From: Proteiniphilum sp. UBA4977 | Lineage (GTDB): Bacteria > Bacteroidota > Bacteroidia > Bacteroidales > Dysgonomonadaceae | Assembly: GCA_002398565.1 (NCBI GenBank) | Contig: DGZP01000109.1 | Coordinates: 1 to 6,139, forward strand | Direction: 5' to 3' | Length of the DNA: 6,139 nucleotides | In this document: positions 1 through 6,139 of the stretch, in pieces | Position numbering within the stretch: the stretch's first letter is position 1 | How the letters are laid out: each line of letters opens with the position of its first letter | Made by a program: the position numbers and the translations under genes | Notes under the pieces: model-generated | What the model saw: the letters and a program-made list of their open reading frames with translations, nothing else | Databases searched by the model: none | What the model was told of the DNA's origin: nothing

Positions 1-256
1 CCCCTTCTTTATTTTTCAAATTCTTTACTAAAGTTATCTCCGATCTAAATATTTACACTAAATTTGCACGCAATGTAATCAGGATATTATGATTTAACCC
101 TCTATATATCAGATGTCAATATTAAATCAGTCCTTGTTTAGTGCCGGTCTGGAAAGAATAAAGGGGAAAAATCAGACAGGGCCTGACAATATATATGTGT
201 ATAATTATTTATAGAGAAAACAGCAGAAATGTTCCCGATCTAATCTCTTTTTGTTA
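1..256. other. Non-coding AT-rich leader upstream of the sigma factor gene
   Basis: No credible reading frame is seen on either strand here. The stretch is AT-rich and probably holds the promoter and 5' leader of the sigma factor gene. A perfect match to the Bacteroides housekeeping -7 consensus TAnnTTTG lies at 59-66, listed separately. A loose inverted repeat (TGATTTAA at 90-97, TTAAATCA at 122-129, 24-base spacer) and a short GTCTG/CAGAC pairing around 147-177 could fold in the transcript, but both are near what chance gives in AT-rich DNA. The shared element found before the anti-sigma and susC genes is absent here. Confidence 0.6.
59..66 (+). promoter_or_regulatory. Candidate housekeeping -7 promoter element (TAAATTTG)
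   Basis: TAAATTTG matches the Bacteroides primary-sigma -7 consensus TAnnTTTG at every defined base. No convincing TTTG-type -33 element is seen about 20 bases upstream, where only a weak TTATC-like stretch lies. If used, it would start transcription near position 73 and give a leader of roughly 185 bases before the sigma factor gene. One short match in AT-rich DNA is weak evidence. Confidence 0.3.
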
Positions 257-826
257 ATGTATGATGAGGCGCAAATATTAGACCAGTTGAAAGAAGGAAA
301 CGAAGATGTTTTTTTGTTTGTGTTTCGTAGGTATTACAAGGATCTGGTTTTGTTCGCCGGAACAATTCTTTCCAATAGAAGGGATATTTGTGAGGATATC
401 GTACAGGATGTTTTCCTGGATCTTTGGAACCGTCGTAGTAGCATCAGTATCAAGACTTCTCTTAAAGGCTTTCTCCTGCAATCTGTCCGAAATGGATGCC
501 TGGACGAATTACGGCACGGTAAAGTTGTCAGGGCCCACGTTGACTATGTTTCATTTTTAGGGAACGATACTGACTCTTTGACTGAACAATATATCTTGTA
601 CTCAGATTTGGAATCCCGTTTAAAAAAAGGATTGAGCGCAATGCCCGAAGAATATCGTCAAGCATTTGAGTTAAACCGGATTTACGGATTAAAGTACAGG
701 GAGATTGCGGCCGGCTTGCATGTGTCTGAAAGAACTATTGAAGAAAGAATAGGAAAAGCGTTAAAATTCCTGCGTCATTATTTAAGAGACTTTTTTCTAT
801 GGATATCATTTTTACTTTATTTATAG
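257..826 (+). CDS. RNA polymerase ECF-type sigma-70 family sigma factor
   Basis: This 189-residue protein is an extracytoplasmic-function sigma factor of the type that controls SusC/SusD loci in Bacteroidota. It should bind core RNA polymerase and direct it to the promoters of the neighbouring uptake genes. Region sigma-2 covers about residues 17-83, with the characteristic EDIVQDVFLDLWNRR segment at 46-60. Sigma-4 covers about 118-174 and starts with MPEEYRQAF; its helix-turn-helix is LKYREIAAGLHVSERTIEER (145-164), followed by IGKALKFLR. The length is normal for the family. I chose ATG at 257; an in-frame TTG at 251 would add only two residues, and no Shine-Dalgarno sequence favours either. 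The C-terminus ends in a very hydrophobic tail (FFLWISFLLYL, 179-189) beyond sigma-4. The gene lies 131 bases before the FecR-like anti-sigma factor, its expected partner. The family call is firm; the regulon is inferred. Confidence 0.95.
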   Translation: MYDEAQILDQLKEGNEDVFLFVFRRYYKDLVLFAGTILSNRRDICEDIVQDVFLDLWNRRSSISIKTSLKGFLLQSVRNGCLDELRHGKVVRAHVDYVSFLGNDTDSLTEQYILYSDLESRLKKGLSAMPEEYRQAFELNRIYGLKYREIAAGLHVSERTIEERIGKALKFLRHYLRDFFLWISFLLYL

Positions 827-833
827 TTTCATG

Positions 834-874
834 ATGTGGAAAAGTGAAGATGAAACGTCTTATCAATACAGAAA
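834..874 (+). promoter_or_regulatory. Candidate ECF promoter element upstream of the anti-sigma gene (copy 1)
   Basis: TGAAACGTCTTA at 852-863 and ATACAGAA at 867-874 recur almost unchanged before susC (2075-2086 and 2088-2095). ATGTGG also lies 18 bases before the start of the first block here and 17 bases before it in the other copy. One reading is a -35 around GTGG and a -10 at CGTCTTA, with a spacer of about 17 bases, which resembles ECF promoters in general form. Transcription would then start near 870 and give a leader of about 88 bases. The match between copies is directly seen; its promoter role is inferred. Confidence 0.45.
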
Positions 875-883
875 ATAACCGTT

Positions 884-895
884 GAACGGGTTCAT
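884..895. repeat. Small dyad TGAAC-GG-GTTCA
   Basis: A perfect 5-bp inverted repeat with a 2-base centre lies in the leader of the anti-sigma gene. It overlaps another symmetry, CCGTT-G-AACGG, at 880-890. Its size and compactness fit a protein-binding site better than an RNA hairpin, since a 2-base loop does not form. No regulator that would bind it is encoded in the window. Confidence 0.25.
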
Positions 896-918
896 TAAGC
901 AAGAGCTAAGGTGATCGT

Positions 919-933
919 TCATCCGACGGATGA
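919..933. repeat. 15-bp palindrome TCATCCGACGGATGA before the anti-sigma gene
   Basis: Seven-base arms (TCATCCG and CGGATGA) flank a single central A. As DNA this could be an operator. As RNA it forms a 6-bp stem with a GAC loop, ending 24 bases before the ATG at 958. No T-run follows, so it is not a terminator. A role in controlling translation or transcription of the anti-sigma factor is possible but is only inferred. Confidence 0.35.
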
Positions 934-957
934 TTTGCCGAGCGAAAAAAATGTCGA

Positions 958-2004
958 ATGAGTTTCAACGATTTTATGATAAAAAAAGAACTGAAATTGG
1001 AACGAGATATAGAAATATTAATTGTCAGGTCTTTCAACGGGACCATCACTTCTGAAGAGAAAGAGCGATTGGCTGTTTGGTGCAACGAAAGTGCAAAAAA
1101 CAGACAAGCTTTTGCTCAATTAAAGAATATCTGGGATACGACACACCCTGCATTTCCCGCTCAAGATATTCGTATCGATCGGGCAGAAGCAAAAATACTG
1201 AGAGAAATAAGAAAAGGAAAGAGAGGGCAAACTCGCTTTCTTGTGTGGTGGCAACGGGCAGCGGCAGTCATCGTCATTCCGTTGTTGTTAATTTCCTTGT
1301 ATCTATTTTTTAATCGTCAATCCAAGGAAGAGCTCATTGATTCACGACAAGAGATCATTGCGCCTAAAGGCACCTATACGCAAATAACCCTACCCGACGG
1401 ATCCACGGTTTGGCTCAATTCCGGCAGCAAGCTATCTTATTCCATCCCTTTTGAAAAAACCAAACGGGAAACCTTCCTGGCAGGCGAAGCATTCTTTGAT
1501 GTAAAGGCTAACCGGGAATCCCCCTTTATTGTTGTCGCCGATGGCATCAGTATCACGGCTACCGGAACGAAATTCAATGTGGATGCCTACCCTTCCGACA
1601 CACTACGGACAATCACCCTGGAAGAAGGCCATGTTTTCATCGAATCACCTCAACAGCACAAAAAAACGGAAATGGATATTAACCGGCAATTTGTATGGAA
1701 CACAAATACCAACCGGCACGATGTGTATACCGTGGATGCTTCACTGTACGGCAAATGGAAAGAAGGAATTCTTATTTTCAGGGATGAAACCCTCGAAAAT
1801 ATCTTTAAAAGAGTGGCCAGAACCTTTAATGTGGATATTTCCATAAAAGATCCTGCATTAGCAAAACAACGTTACAGGGCTACCTTTGAACAGGAATCGT
1901 TAGACGAAATACTTGAATTGTTGCGGATGTCTGCTCCTATCCGTTATAGTTTCAACGGGGATAAGCGGAACCCAAAAAAAATAATTGAGGTATCCCAGAA
2001 TTAG
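958..2004 (+). CDS. FecR-family anti-sigma factor with C-terminal DUF4974 domain
   Basis: This 348-residue inner-membrane protein should hold the upstream sigma factor in check and relay a periplasmic signal from the SusC-like transporter. Residues about 15-85 form the cytoplasmic sigma-binding region (LIVRSFNGTITSEEKERLAVW, then a conserved NRQAF stretch). A basic segment leads into one transmembrane helix at about 100-118. The periplasmic FecR domain spans about 130-230, with its hallmark IIAPKGTYTQITLPDGSTVW near 133-152, GEAFFDV at 176-182 and GTKFNVDA at 203-210. The C-terminal DUF4974 domain spans about 272-345 (FRDETLENIFKRVARTFNV...). The length and domain order are normal for Bacteroidota. 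ATG 958 gives the longest reading from an ATG; ATG 976 (MIKKELKLE) is a possible alternative. Gly203-Thr204 matches the position where some proteobacterial FecR-type proteins self-cleave; whether this one does is unknown. Confidence 0.94.
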   Translation: MSFNDFMIKKELKLERDIEILIVRSFNGTITSEEKERLAVWCNESAKNRQAFAQLKNIWDTTHPAFPAQDIRIDRAEAKILREIRKGKRGQTRFLVWWQRAAAVIVIPLLLISLYLFFNRQSKEELIDSRQEIIAPKGTYTQITLPDGSTVWLNSGSKLSYSIPFEKTKRETFLAGEAFFDVKANRESPFIVVADGISITATGTKFNVDAYPSDTLRTITLEEGHVFIESPQQHKKTEMDINRQFVWNTNTNRHDVYTVDASLYGKWKEGILIFRDETLENIFKRVARTFNVDISIKDPALAKQRYRATFEQESLDEILELLRMSAPIRYSFNGDKRNPKKIIEVSQN

Positions 2005-2028
2005 TAGCGGAAAATATAAACAAATTTT

Positions 2029-2075
2029 ATCCCATATTCGATTTTTTTCACTTTCGGATGTGGGATTTCTTTTTT
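2029..2075 (+). terminator. Intrinsic terminator after the anti-sigma gene
   Basis: ATCCCATATTCGA (2029-2041) pairs with TCGGATGTGGGAT (2054-2066) to form a 13-bp stem with two G-U pairs and a 12-base loop. A T-rich tract, TTTCTTTTTT, follows at 2066-2075. It starts 24 bases after the anti-sigma stop codon. This should separate the sigma/anti-sigma transcript from susC-susD and implies that susC has its own promoter. Its right arm overlaps the upstream part of the candidate susC promoter. Confidence 0.82.
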
Positions 2076-2095
2076 GAAACGTCTTAGATACAGAA
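2058..2095 (+). promoter_or_regulatory. Candidate ECF promoter element upstream of susC (copy 2)
   Basis: ATGTGG (2058-2063), TGAAACGTCTTA (2075-2086) and ATACAGAA (2088-2095) repeat the element seen before the anti-sigma gene. The 12-base block is identical and the following block is shifted by two bases. If CGTCTTA is the -10, transcription starts near 2093 with a leader of about 43 bases. A second reading uses TGAAAC as the -35 and CGTTAA (2099-2104) as the -10 with an 18-base spacer, but that spacing is not kept in copy 1. Lying between a terminator and susC, it is where a promoter is needed. Confidence 0.5.
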
Positions 2096-2135
2096 GCACG
2101 TTAATTTTACTTTAATCATTTCAAAAAAAACATGT

Positions 2136-5100
2136 ATGATAAATTTTAAAAGAAGGAACGCATTTCGTCCTATTATTGTCTTTCTGTGTATGCTTTTTGG
2201 ATCGCATTTCGCAGGATTCCAGGCACAAGCGCAGATTAGCCTTTCGTTAGATTTACAAAACGTACCGTTGGAACAAGTATTTTCGGCTATCGAGGCCAGA
2301 ACAAGTTACCGCTTTTTATACAACAAAGAACTGGTAGAGGTAACCCGCAAAGTAAGTGTAAATGTACAGAACAAGGATTTGAGTGTTGTTTTATCGCAAT
2401 TGTTTACCGGAACGGATATTACATACACCCTGAAAAACAAGCAGATTGTCCTGAACCGAACCTCAGAAAAACAAAGTCAACCCATTAAAACACTAAAAAA
2501 AGTTACCGGAAAAATAGTGGATGAAAAAGGAGAGCCCATTATAGGGGCAAATATCGTTGAAGCCGGAACCACCAATGGGACCGTTACAGATGTGGATGGA
2601 GAATTTTCGTTGGATATTGAAGATAACGCCCAAATTAACATTTCTTACATCGGTTATCACACAAAGGAGATGTCTGCAGAGAGAAAAAATACTTTTAACA
2701 TTGTACTTATAGAAGATACCCAGGCATTGGAAGAGTTAGTCGTTGTAGGATATGGCGTACAGAAGAAGGCAAATCTAACGGGAGCCGTATCGTCTGTTCG
2801 ATTTGACGAAGCATTGACGGGCCGTTCTTCGTTGAACTTGTCTTCCGCATTAACCGGCTTAAGTGCCGGGCTCAACATTTCCCAGATGTCGGCCACTCCA
2901 GGTGCGGAGGACTTAAACATCTTCGTAAGGGGTAAGGGAACTATGAACGACGCATCGCCTCTGATTATTATTGATGGGGTGCCGGGAGCATTGAATGATG
3001 TAAATCCCAGTGATGTGGAGAGTGTTTCCGTTTTAAAAGATGCATCTTCCTCTTCAATTTATGGTTCAAGGGCTGCCAACGGTGTTATCCTGGTTACCAC
3101 CAAACGGGGTGTTGAAGGTAAAGTTAATGTCGTTTACAATGGATATATGGGATGGCAGAGTGCTGCAAAAGAGATCGAGTTTATCAATGATATGGCAACA
3201 CATATGGAGTTAGTTAACGAATCGGAAAGACGTGAAAAATACCCTGTCAGTTTGATCGACAACTGGAGGAAAGAAGCCGAATCAGGCAACATCTTATATC
3301 CTAATACAGATTGGTATGATGAGATTTTAAACACCTCTGTTTTGACCGAGCATAACCTGACAGCAAGAGGCGGTAGTGAAAAAGGCAAATTTTACTTATC
3401 CCTCGGTTATTTGGATAATAAAGGAATTATTGACAATTCGGGTTATACCAAATATTCATTCCGGTTAAGTGCCGATTCAAAAATATCCAATGGATTGGAG
3501 CTAGGGGGAACCGCCTTTGGAACCTGGTCGGATAGGGATCCTATTGATGTAACGAGTTTCTTTAACAATATCAGGAATACCACCCCGGGCGTCATCCCCA
3601 AATATACGGACGGGCGTTATGGCGGCGAGATGTTTGAAGGGCTTCCCCAAGGGTCAAATCCGCGTGCATATATAGATAATATCCGGGGAAACTATGAAAG
3701 GCAGAAACTAGGATTAAAGTTTTATGTAAAAACAAAATTCTTACATTTCTTTGATTGGGAAAACAGTCTGGGTTTTAACTACGATAACCGCCGTAATTGG
3801 GAATATACCCGCCCATATGCTTTGTGGAATTTACAAACGGATTTTGAATACCAAAAGAAGCCGAGCATCAACAGCCTATTCAACGGAAACAGAAGGGATT
3901 ACTCAATGATTTTTAACTCTCTTTTACGCTTTAACACCTCTTTTCTGGACCATCACCACCTGACGGCATTGGTCGGATTCGATCAACAATACAACCGGAT
4001 GGATAAATTCGATGCAAAGAAAAACGACATATTGGGGGATGATGCCATATACATCATGGATGTAGGCGTCAATCTTGAATCGATTACCGGATCCGGGACA
4101 GACGACGCCCTTCAGTCTTATTTTGGACGTATTAATTACGATTACAAAAACAAGTACCTGCTTGAGATAAATTCCCGGTATGACGGATCATCGAGGTTTG
4201 CGAAAGAGAACCGATGGGGTTTCTTCCCATCATTCTCGGCCGGTTGGAGATTAACGGAAGAACCTTTTGCCCAATCATTAAAAACAGTTTTTGATGATAT
4301 TAAATTAAGAGGATCGTGGGGGAAACTGGGGAATAACAGAATTGGAGATTATACTTATCAAGTGGTGTATGGCTCTTTTCTTTACCCGTTTGGCAACCAG
4401 CTTCAACAAGGGGTAGCCCCGATTGAAATCGCAAACAGCAAAATAAAATGGGAAACTACAACCATTACTAATGTAGGGATAGACTTGCTTCTGTTAAAGA
4501 GCAGATTATCGTTAAGTGCCGAATATTATGATAAGATCACGAGCAACATATTAACTAAAATTCCCATTCCTCTGGTAATGGGGAACTTCCTACCTCCCTG
4601 GCAAAATATAGCCGAGATGGAGAACAGGGGTTTCGAACTTCAATTAACCTACCTGGGCAATATCGGAAAGGATTTTTCTTACAATATCGGAGGAAATTTG
4701 TCAACCGTGAATAATAAGGTGATAAAGTTCAATGGCGAAAAATCAATTGACGGAACTACAATCACAACTGAAGGAAAATCACTCAATAGCTACTATTTGC
4801 TCGAATTTGACCATATCCTACAAGACCAGGCTGAAATAGACAAGTTATTAGCAGATGGATATAAATTTGGGACTTATGTCGGAGGAACTCCCTCACCCGG
4901 TGACATGCTGTATAAAGACGCCAATAATGACAAAATATTTAATGATGAGGATCGGGTTATTAAAGATTATTCTCCCCTTCCAAAAATGACGTACGGAATA
5001 GACCTCGGAGCAGCATACAAAGGTCTGGACTTTAATCTTGTGGGACAAGGCGTCAGTGGCGTAAAAGGGTATTGGGGGAATGATGGTTTTAATACTTTCA

Positions 5101-5447
5101 ATATCAATGAAGGTTTCTTGTTGCGAAAAGAGATCTTAAACCGTTGGACTCCCGAAAAAAAATCGACAGTTTATCCCCGTTTGTTAACATCGGGATCTTC
5201 ACTTAATACCGCCTATAGCGATTATTGGTTATACAATACCTCCTATTTCAGAATTAAATCCTTACAGGTAGGTTATACTTTACCAACAAAAATAACGTCC
5301 AAGCTTTTCGTCGACCGGCTAAGGATATATACAAACCTGGAAAATTATCTCACGTTTACCCGTTTTGAAGGATACAATCCGGAAAATCCGAACATGTCTT
5401 ATCCTTTGATGAAGCAGTGGGTGATTGGTCTAAATATAACATTATAA
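2136..5447 (+). CDS. SusC/RagA-family TonB-linked outer membrane transporter with STN signalling domain
   Basis: This 1103-residue outer-membrane beta-barrel should import the ligand captured by its SusD partner, using TonB energy. A signal peptide ends near residue 32 (FQAQA before QISLSL). Next comes an STN domain at about 34-108 (SLDLQNVPLEQVFSAIEART...), the periplasmic part that in TonB-dependent transducers contacts a FecR protein. A carboxypeptidase-D regulatory-like domain follows at about 122-192 (VTGKIVDEKGEPIIGANIVE). The TonB-box region LEELVVVGYGVQKKANLTGAV lies near 198-218 and the plug at about 210-325 (LIIIDGVPG, VLKDASSSSIYGSRAANGVI). The rest is barrel, ending in KQWVIGLNITL, a typical final strand. 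The gene is complete, with no frameshift. ATG 2136 is the right start because the ATG at 2132 is in another frame and soon stops. Only 10 bases separate it from the SusD gene. The STN domain together with the upstream sigma/FecR pair indicates induction by its own substrate. The substrate cannot be told from sequence. Confidence 0.96.
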   Translation: MINFKRRNAFRPIIVFLCMLFGSHFAGFQAQAQISLSLDLQNVPLEQVFSAIEARTSYRFLYNKELVEVTRKVSVNVQNKDLSVVLSQLFTGTDITYTLKNKQIVLNRTSEKQSQPIKTLKKVTGKIVDEKGEPIIGANIVEAGTTNGTVTDVDGEFSLDIEDNAQINISYIGYHTKEMSAERKNTFNIVLIEDTQALEELVVVGYGVQKKANLTGAVSSVRFDEALTGRSSLNLSSALTGLSAGLNISQMSATPGAEDLNIFVRGKGTMNDASPLIIIDGVPGALNDVNPSDVESVSVLKDASSSSIYGSRAANGVILVTTKRGVEGKVNVVYNGYMGWQSAAKEIEFINDMATHMELVNESERREKYPVSLIDNWRKEAESGNILYPNTDWYDEILNTSVLTEHNLTARGGSEKGKFYLSLGYLDNKGIIDNSGYTKYSFRLSADSKISNGLELGGTAFGTWSDRDPIDVTSFFNNIRNTTPGVIPKYTDGRYGGEMFEGLPQGSNPRAYIDNIRGNYERQKLGLKFYVKTKFLHFFDWENSLGFNYDNRRNWEYTRPYALWNLQTDFEYQKKPSINSLFNGNRRDYSMIFNSLLRFNTSFLDHHHLTALVGFDQQYNRMDKFDAKKNDILGDDAIYIMDVGVNLESITGSGTDDALQSYFGRINYDYKNKYLLEINSRYDGSSRFAKENRWGFFPSFSAGWRLTEEPFAQSLKTVFDDIKLRGSWGKLGNNRIGDYTYQVVYGSFLYPFGNQLQQGVAPIEIANSKIKWETTTITNVGIDLLLLKSRLSLSAEYYDKITSNILTKIPIPLVMGNFLPPWQNIAEMENRGFELQLTYLGNIGKDFSYNIGGNLSTVNNKVIKFNGEKSIDGTTITTEGKSLNSYYLLEFDHILQDQAEIDKLLADGYKFGTYVGGTPSPGDMLYKDANNDKIFNDEDRVIKDYSPLPKMTYGIDLGAAYKGLDFNLVGQGVSGVKGYWGNDGFNTFNINEGFLLRKEILNRWTPEKKSTVYPRLLTSGSSLNTAYSDYWLYNTSYFRIKSLQVGYTLPTKITSKLFVDRLRIYTNLENYLTFTRFEGYNPENPNMSYPLMKQWVIGLNITL

Positions 5448-5457
5448 AAAAAGAGTC

Positions 5458-6139
5458 ATGAAAAATAAAAAGAATATAAAAATATTAGTTCTACTGGCTG
5501 TTTGTATTTTGTCTTCTTGCAATGATTTTCTTGATCGAAATTCATTAGTGGGATTATCTGAAGGAAACTTTTGGAAGTCGCAGGAAGATGCGATTATGGG
5601 CATTAATTCGTTGTATCACGCCAACCGTGAATTTACCAATAGCATAGTAATGTATGGCATGATGGACGATTTTACCGATATTTCTTATCAGTCATGGTCA
5701 ACAGGCCTCACTACGGGAAATTTTCCGGCTAATGCTTCTTTTTATGCCAACTCGTGGGGCATATTCTATAAAGGTATTTACCGGGCAAACACAGCGATAA
5801 AGCATATACCGGAAATTGAGATGAGTGAGGACATCAAGAAACGCACCTTGGGAGAAGCGTTGTTTCTGAGGGGGTATTTCTATTTTAAGCTCTGGGACTT
5901 TTTTGGCGAAGTTCCTCTTTATGACTCCCCCATGAATGTTGACGAAGCTTATAAGGCACGTAATACGAATGAAGAGGTGTATGAATTTATTGTGCGTGAT
6001 ATGACGGATGCCTATTCATACCTGCCGGAAAGCTATGATCAGACAAATGTGGGACGCGCCACTAAATGGGCCGCGTTAGCTATGAGAGGGAAAGCACATT
6101 TATGGGCGAAACAATACGAGAAAGCGGCTGCCGATTTTA
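5458..6139 (+). CDS. SusD/RagB-family nutrient-binding outer membrane lipoprotein (3' end cut off by window)
   Basis: The first 227 residues are present; the family is usually about 450-600 residues. SusD proteins sit on the cell surface as a lid on the SusC barrel and bind the incoming glycan or other nutrient. A lipoprotein signal peptide runs from MKNKKNIKILVLL to LSSC, with the lipidated cysteine at residue 21. It is followed by NDFLD, the usual SusD start after the cysteine. Typical N-terminal features follow: WKSQEDAIMGINSLY (39-53), the helical IFYKGIYRANTAI (102-114), and the hallmark GEALFLRGYFYFKLWDFFGE (132-151) leading into VPLYD. A TPR-like helix pair, TKWAALAMRGKAHLWAKQYEKAAADF, closes the visible part. 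The frame is open to the last base with no sign of damage. It follows susC after 10 A-rich bases, so the two are almost certainly co-transcribed. Confidence 0.95.
   Translation, partial: MKNKKNIKILVLLAVCILSSCNDFLDRNSLVGLSEGNFWKSQEDAIMGINSLYHANREFTNSIVMYGMMDDFTDISYQSWSTGLTTGNFPANASFYANSWGIFYKGIYRANTAIKHIPEIEMSEDIKKRTLGEALFLRGYFYFKLWDFFGEVPLYDSPMNVDEAYKARNTNEEVYEFIVRDMTDAYSYLPESYDQTNVGRATKWAALAMRGKAHLWAKQYEKAAADF

Noticed and set aside
90..129. Inverted repeat TGATTTAA / TTAAATCA with a 24-base spacer
   Set aside because: AT-only core arms, a long loop and no following T-run make it a poor terminator. The chance of such a match in this AT-rich leader is substantial.
40..243. Nine-base direct repeat CCGATCTAA at 40-48 and 235-243
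   Set aside because: A 9-base repeat in about 250 bases of skewed composition is expected fairly often by chance, and no spacing or symmetry supports a role.
831..878. 15-codon reading frame (MMWKSEDETSYQYRK) just after the sigma gene
   Set aside because: It is too short to judge and has no ribosome binding signal. It overlaps the shared promoter-like element, whose conservation at a second non-coding site points to DNA-level function.
1650..1844. Minus-strand open frame within the anti-sigma gene
   Set aside because: It lies wholly inside a clear FecR-family gene on the opposite strand, has no recognisable domain, and is best explained as a shadow frame. The same applies to minus-strand frames at 278-481, 2657-2920 and 3134-3388 and to plus-strand frames at 306-560, 1077-1313 and 1529-1846.
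1..6139. CRISPR array, insertion sequence, phage genes, tRNA or rRNA
   Set aside because: I found no regularly spaced repeats, transposase-like frames, terminal inverted repeats, or recognisable tRNA or rRNA sequence. The window is accounted for by four genes and their spacers.

Overview
This window comes from a Bacteroidota genome, most likely a Bacteroidales-type glycan degrader. The evidence is the gene set itself: an ECF sigma factor, a FecR-type anti-sigma factor, a SusC-like TonB-dependent transporter and a SusD-like lipoprotein, all on the + strand and in the canonical order. Starts without Shine-Dalgarno sequences, A-rich leaders, and moderate GC with AT-rich spacers also fit this phylum. 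The species cannot be named from the sequence.

Layout: 1-256 is a non-coding, AT-rich leader with one weak promoter candidate. 257-826 encodes the ECF sigma factor. 827-957 is a 131-bp spacer carrying a candidate promoter element and two dyad symmetries. 958-2004 encodes the FecR-like anti-sigma factor. 2005-2135 is a second 131-bp spacer holding a convincing intrinsic terminator, which runs directly into a second copy of the promoter-like element. 2136-5447 encodes a SusC/RagA-family transporter that carries the extra N-terminal STN signalling domain. Ten bases later, at 5458, a SusD/RagB-family lipoprotein begins and is cut off by the window end.

How the parts work together (family knowledge plus inference): a ligand, usually a glycan or oligosaccharide, is captured at the cell surface by SusD and taken into the SusC barrel. 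The occupied transporter signals through its periplasmic STN domain to the periplasmic part of the FecR protein. FecR, anchored by one inner-membrane helix, then releases or activates the sigma factor on its cytoplasmic side. The sigma factor is expected to direct transcription of susC-susD. This is a trans-envelope, self-inducing uptake cassette. No glycoside hydrolase, sulfatase or other enzyme lies inside the window, so the substrate cannot be inferred.

The most interesting signal outside the genes is a shared DNA element (TGAAACGTCTTA, then ATACAGAA a few bases on, with ATGTGG upstream). It occurs once before the anti-sigma gene and once before susC, but not before the sigma gene. It is a good candidate for the recognition site of this sigma factor. 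I see no CRISPR array, insertion sequence, tRNA or rRNA, and no clearly novel multi-gene system. The proteins are recognisable members of known families.
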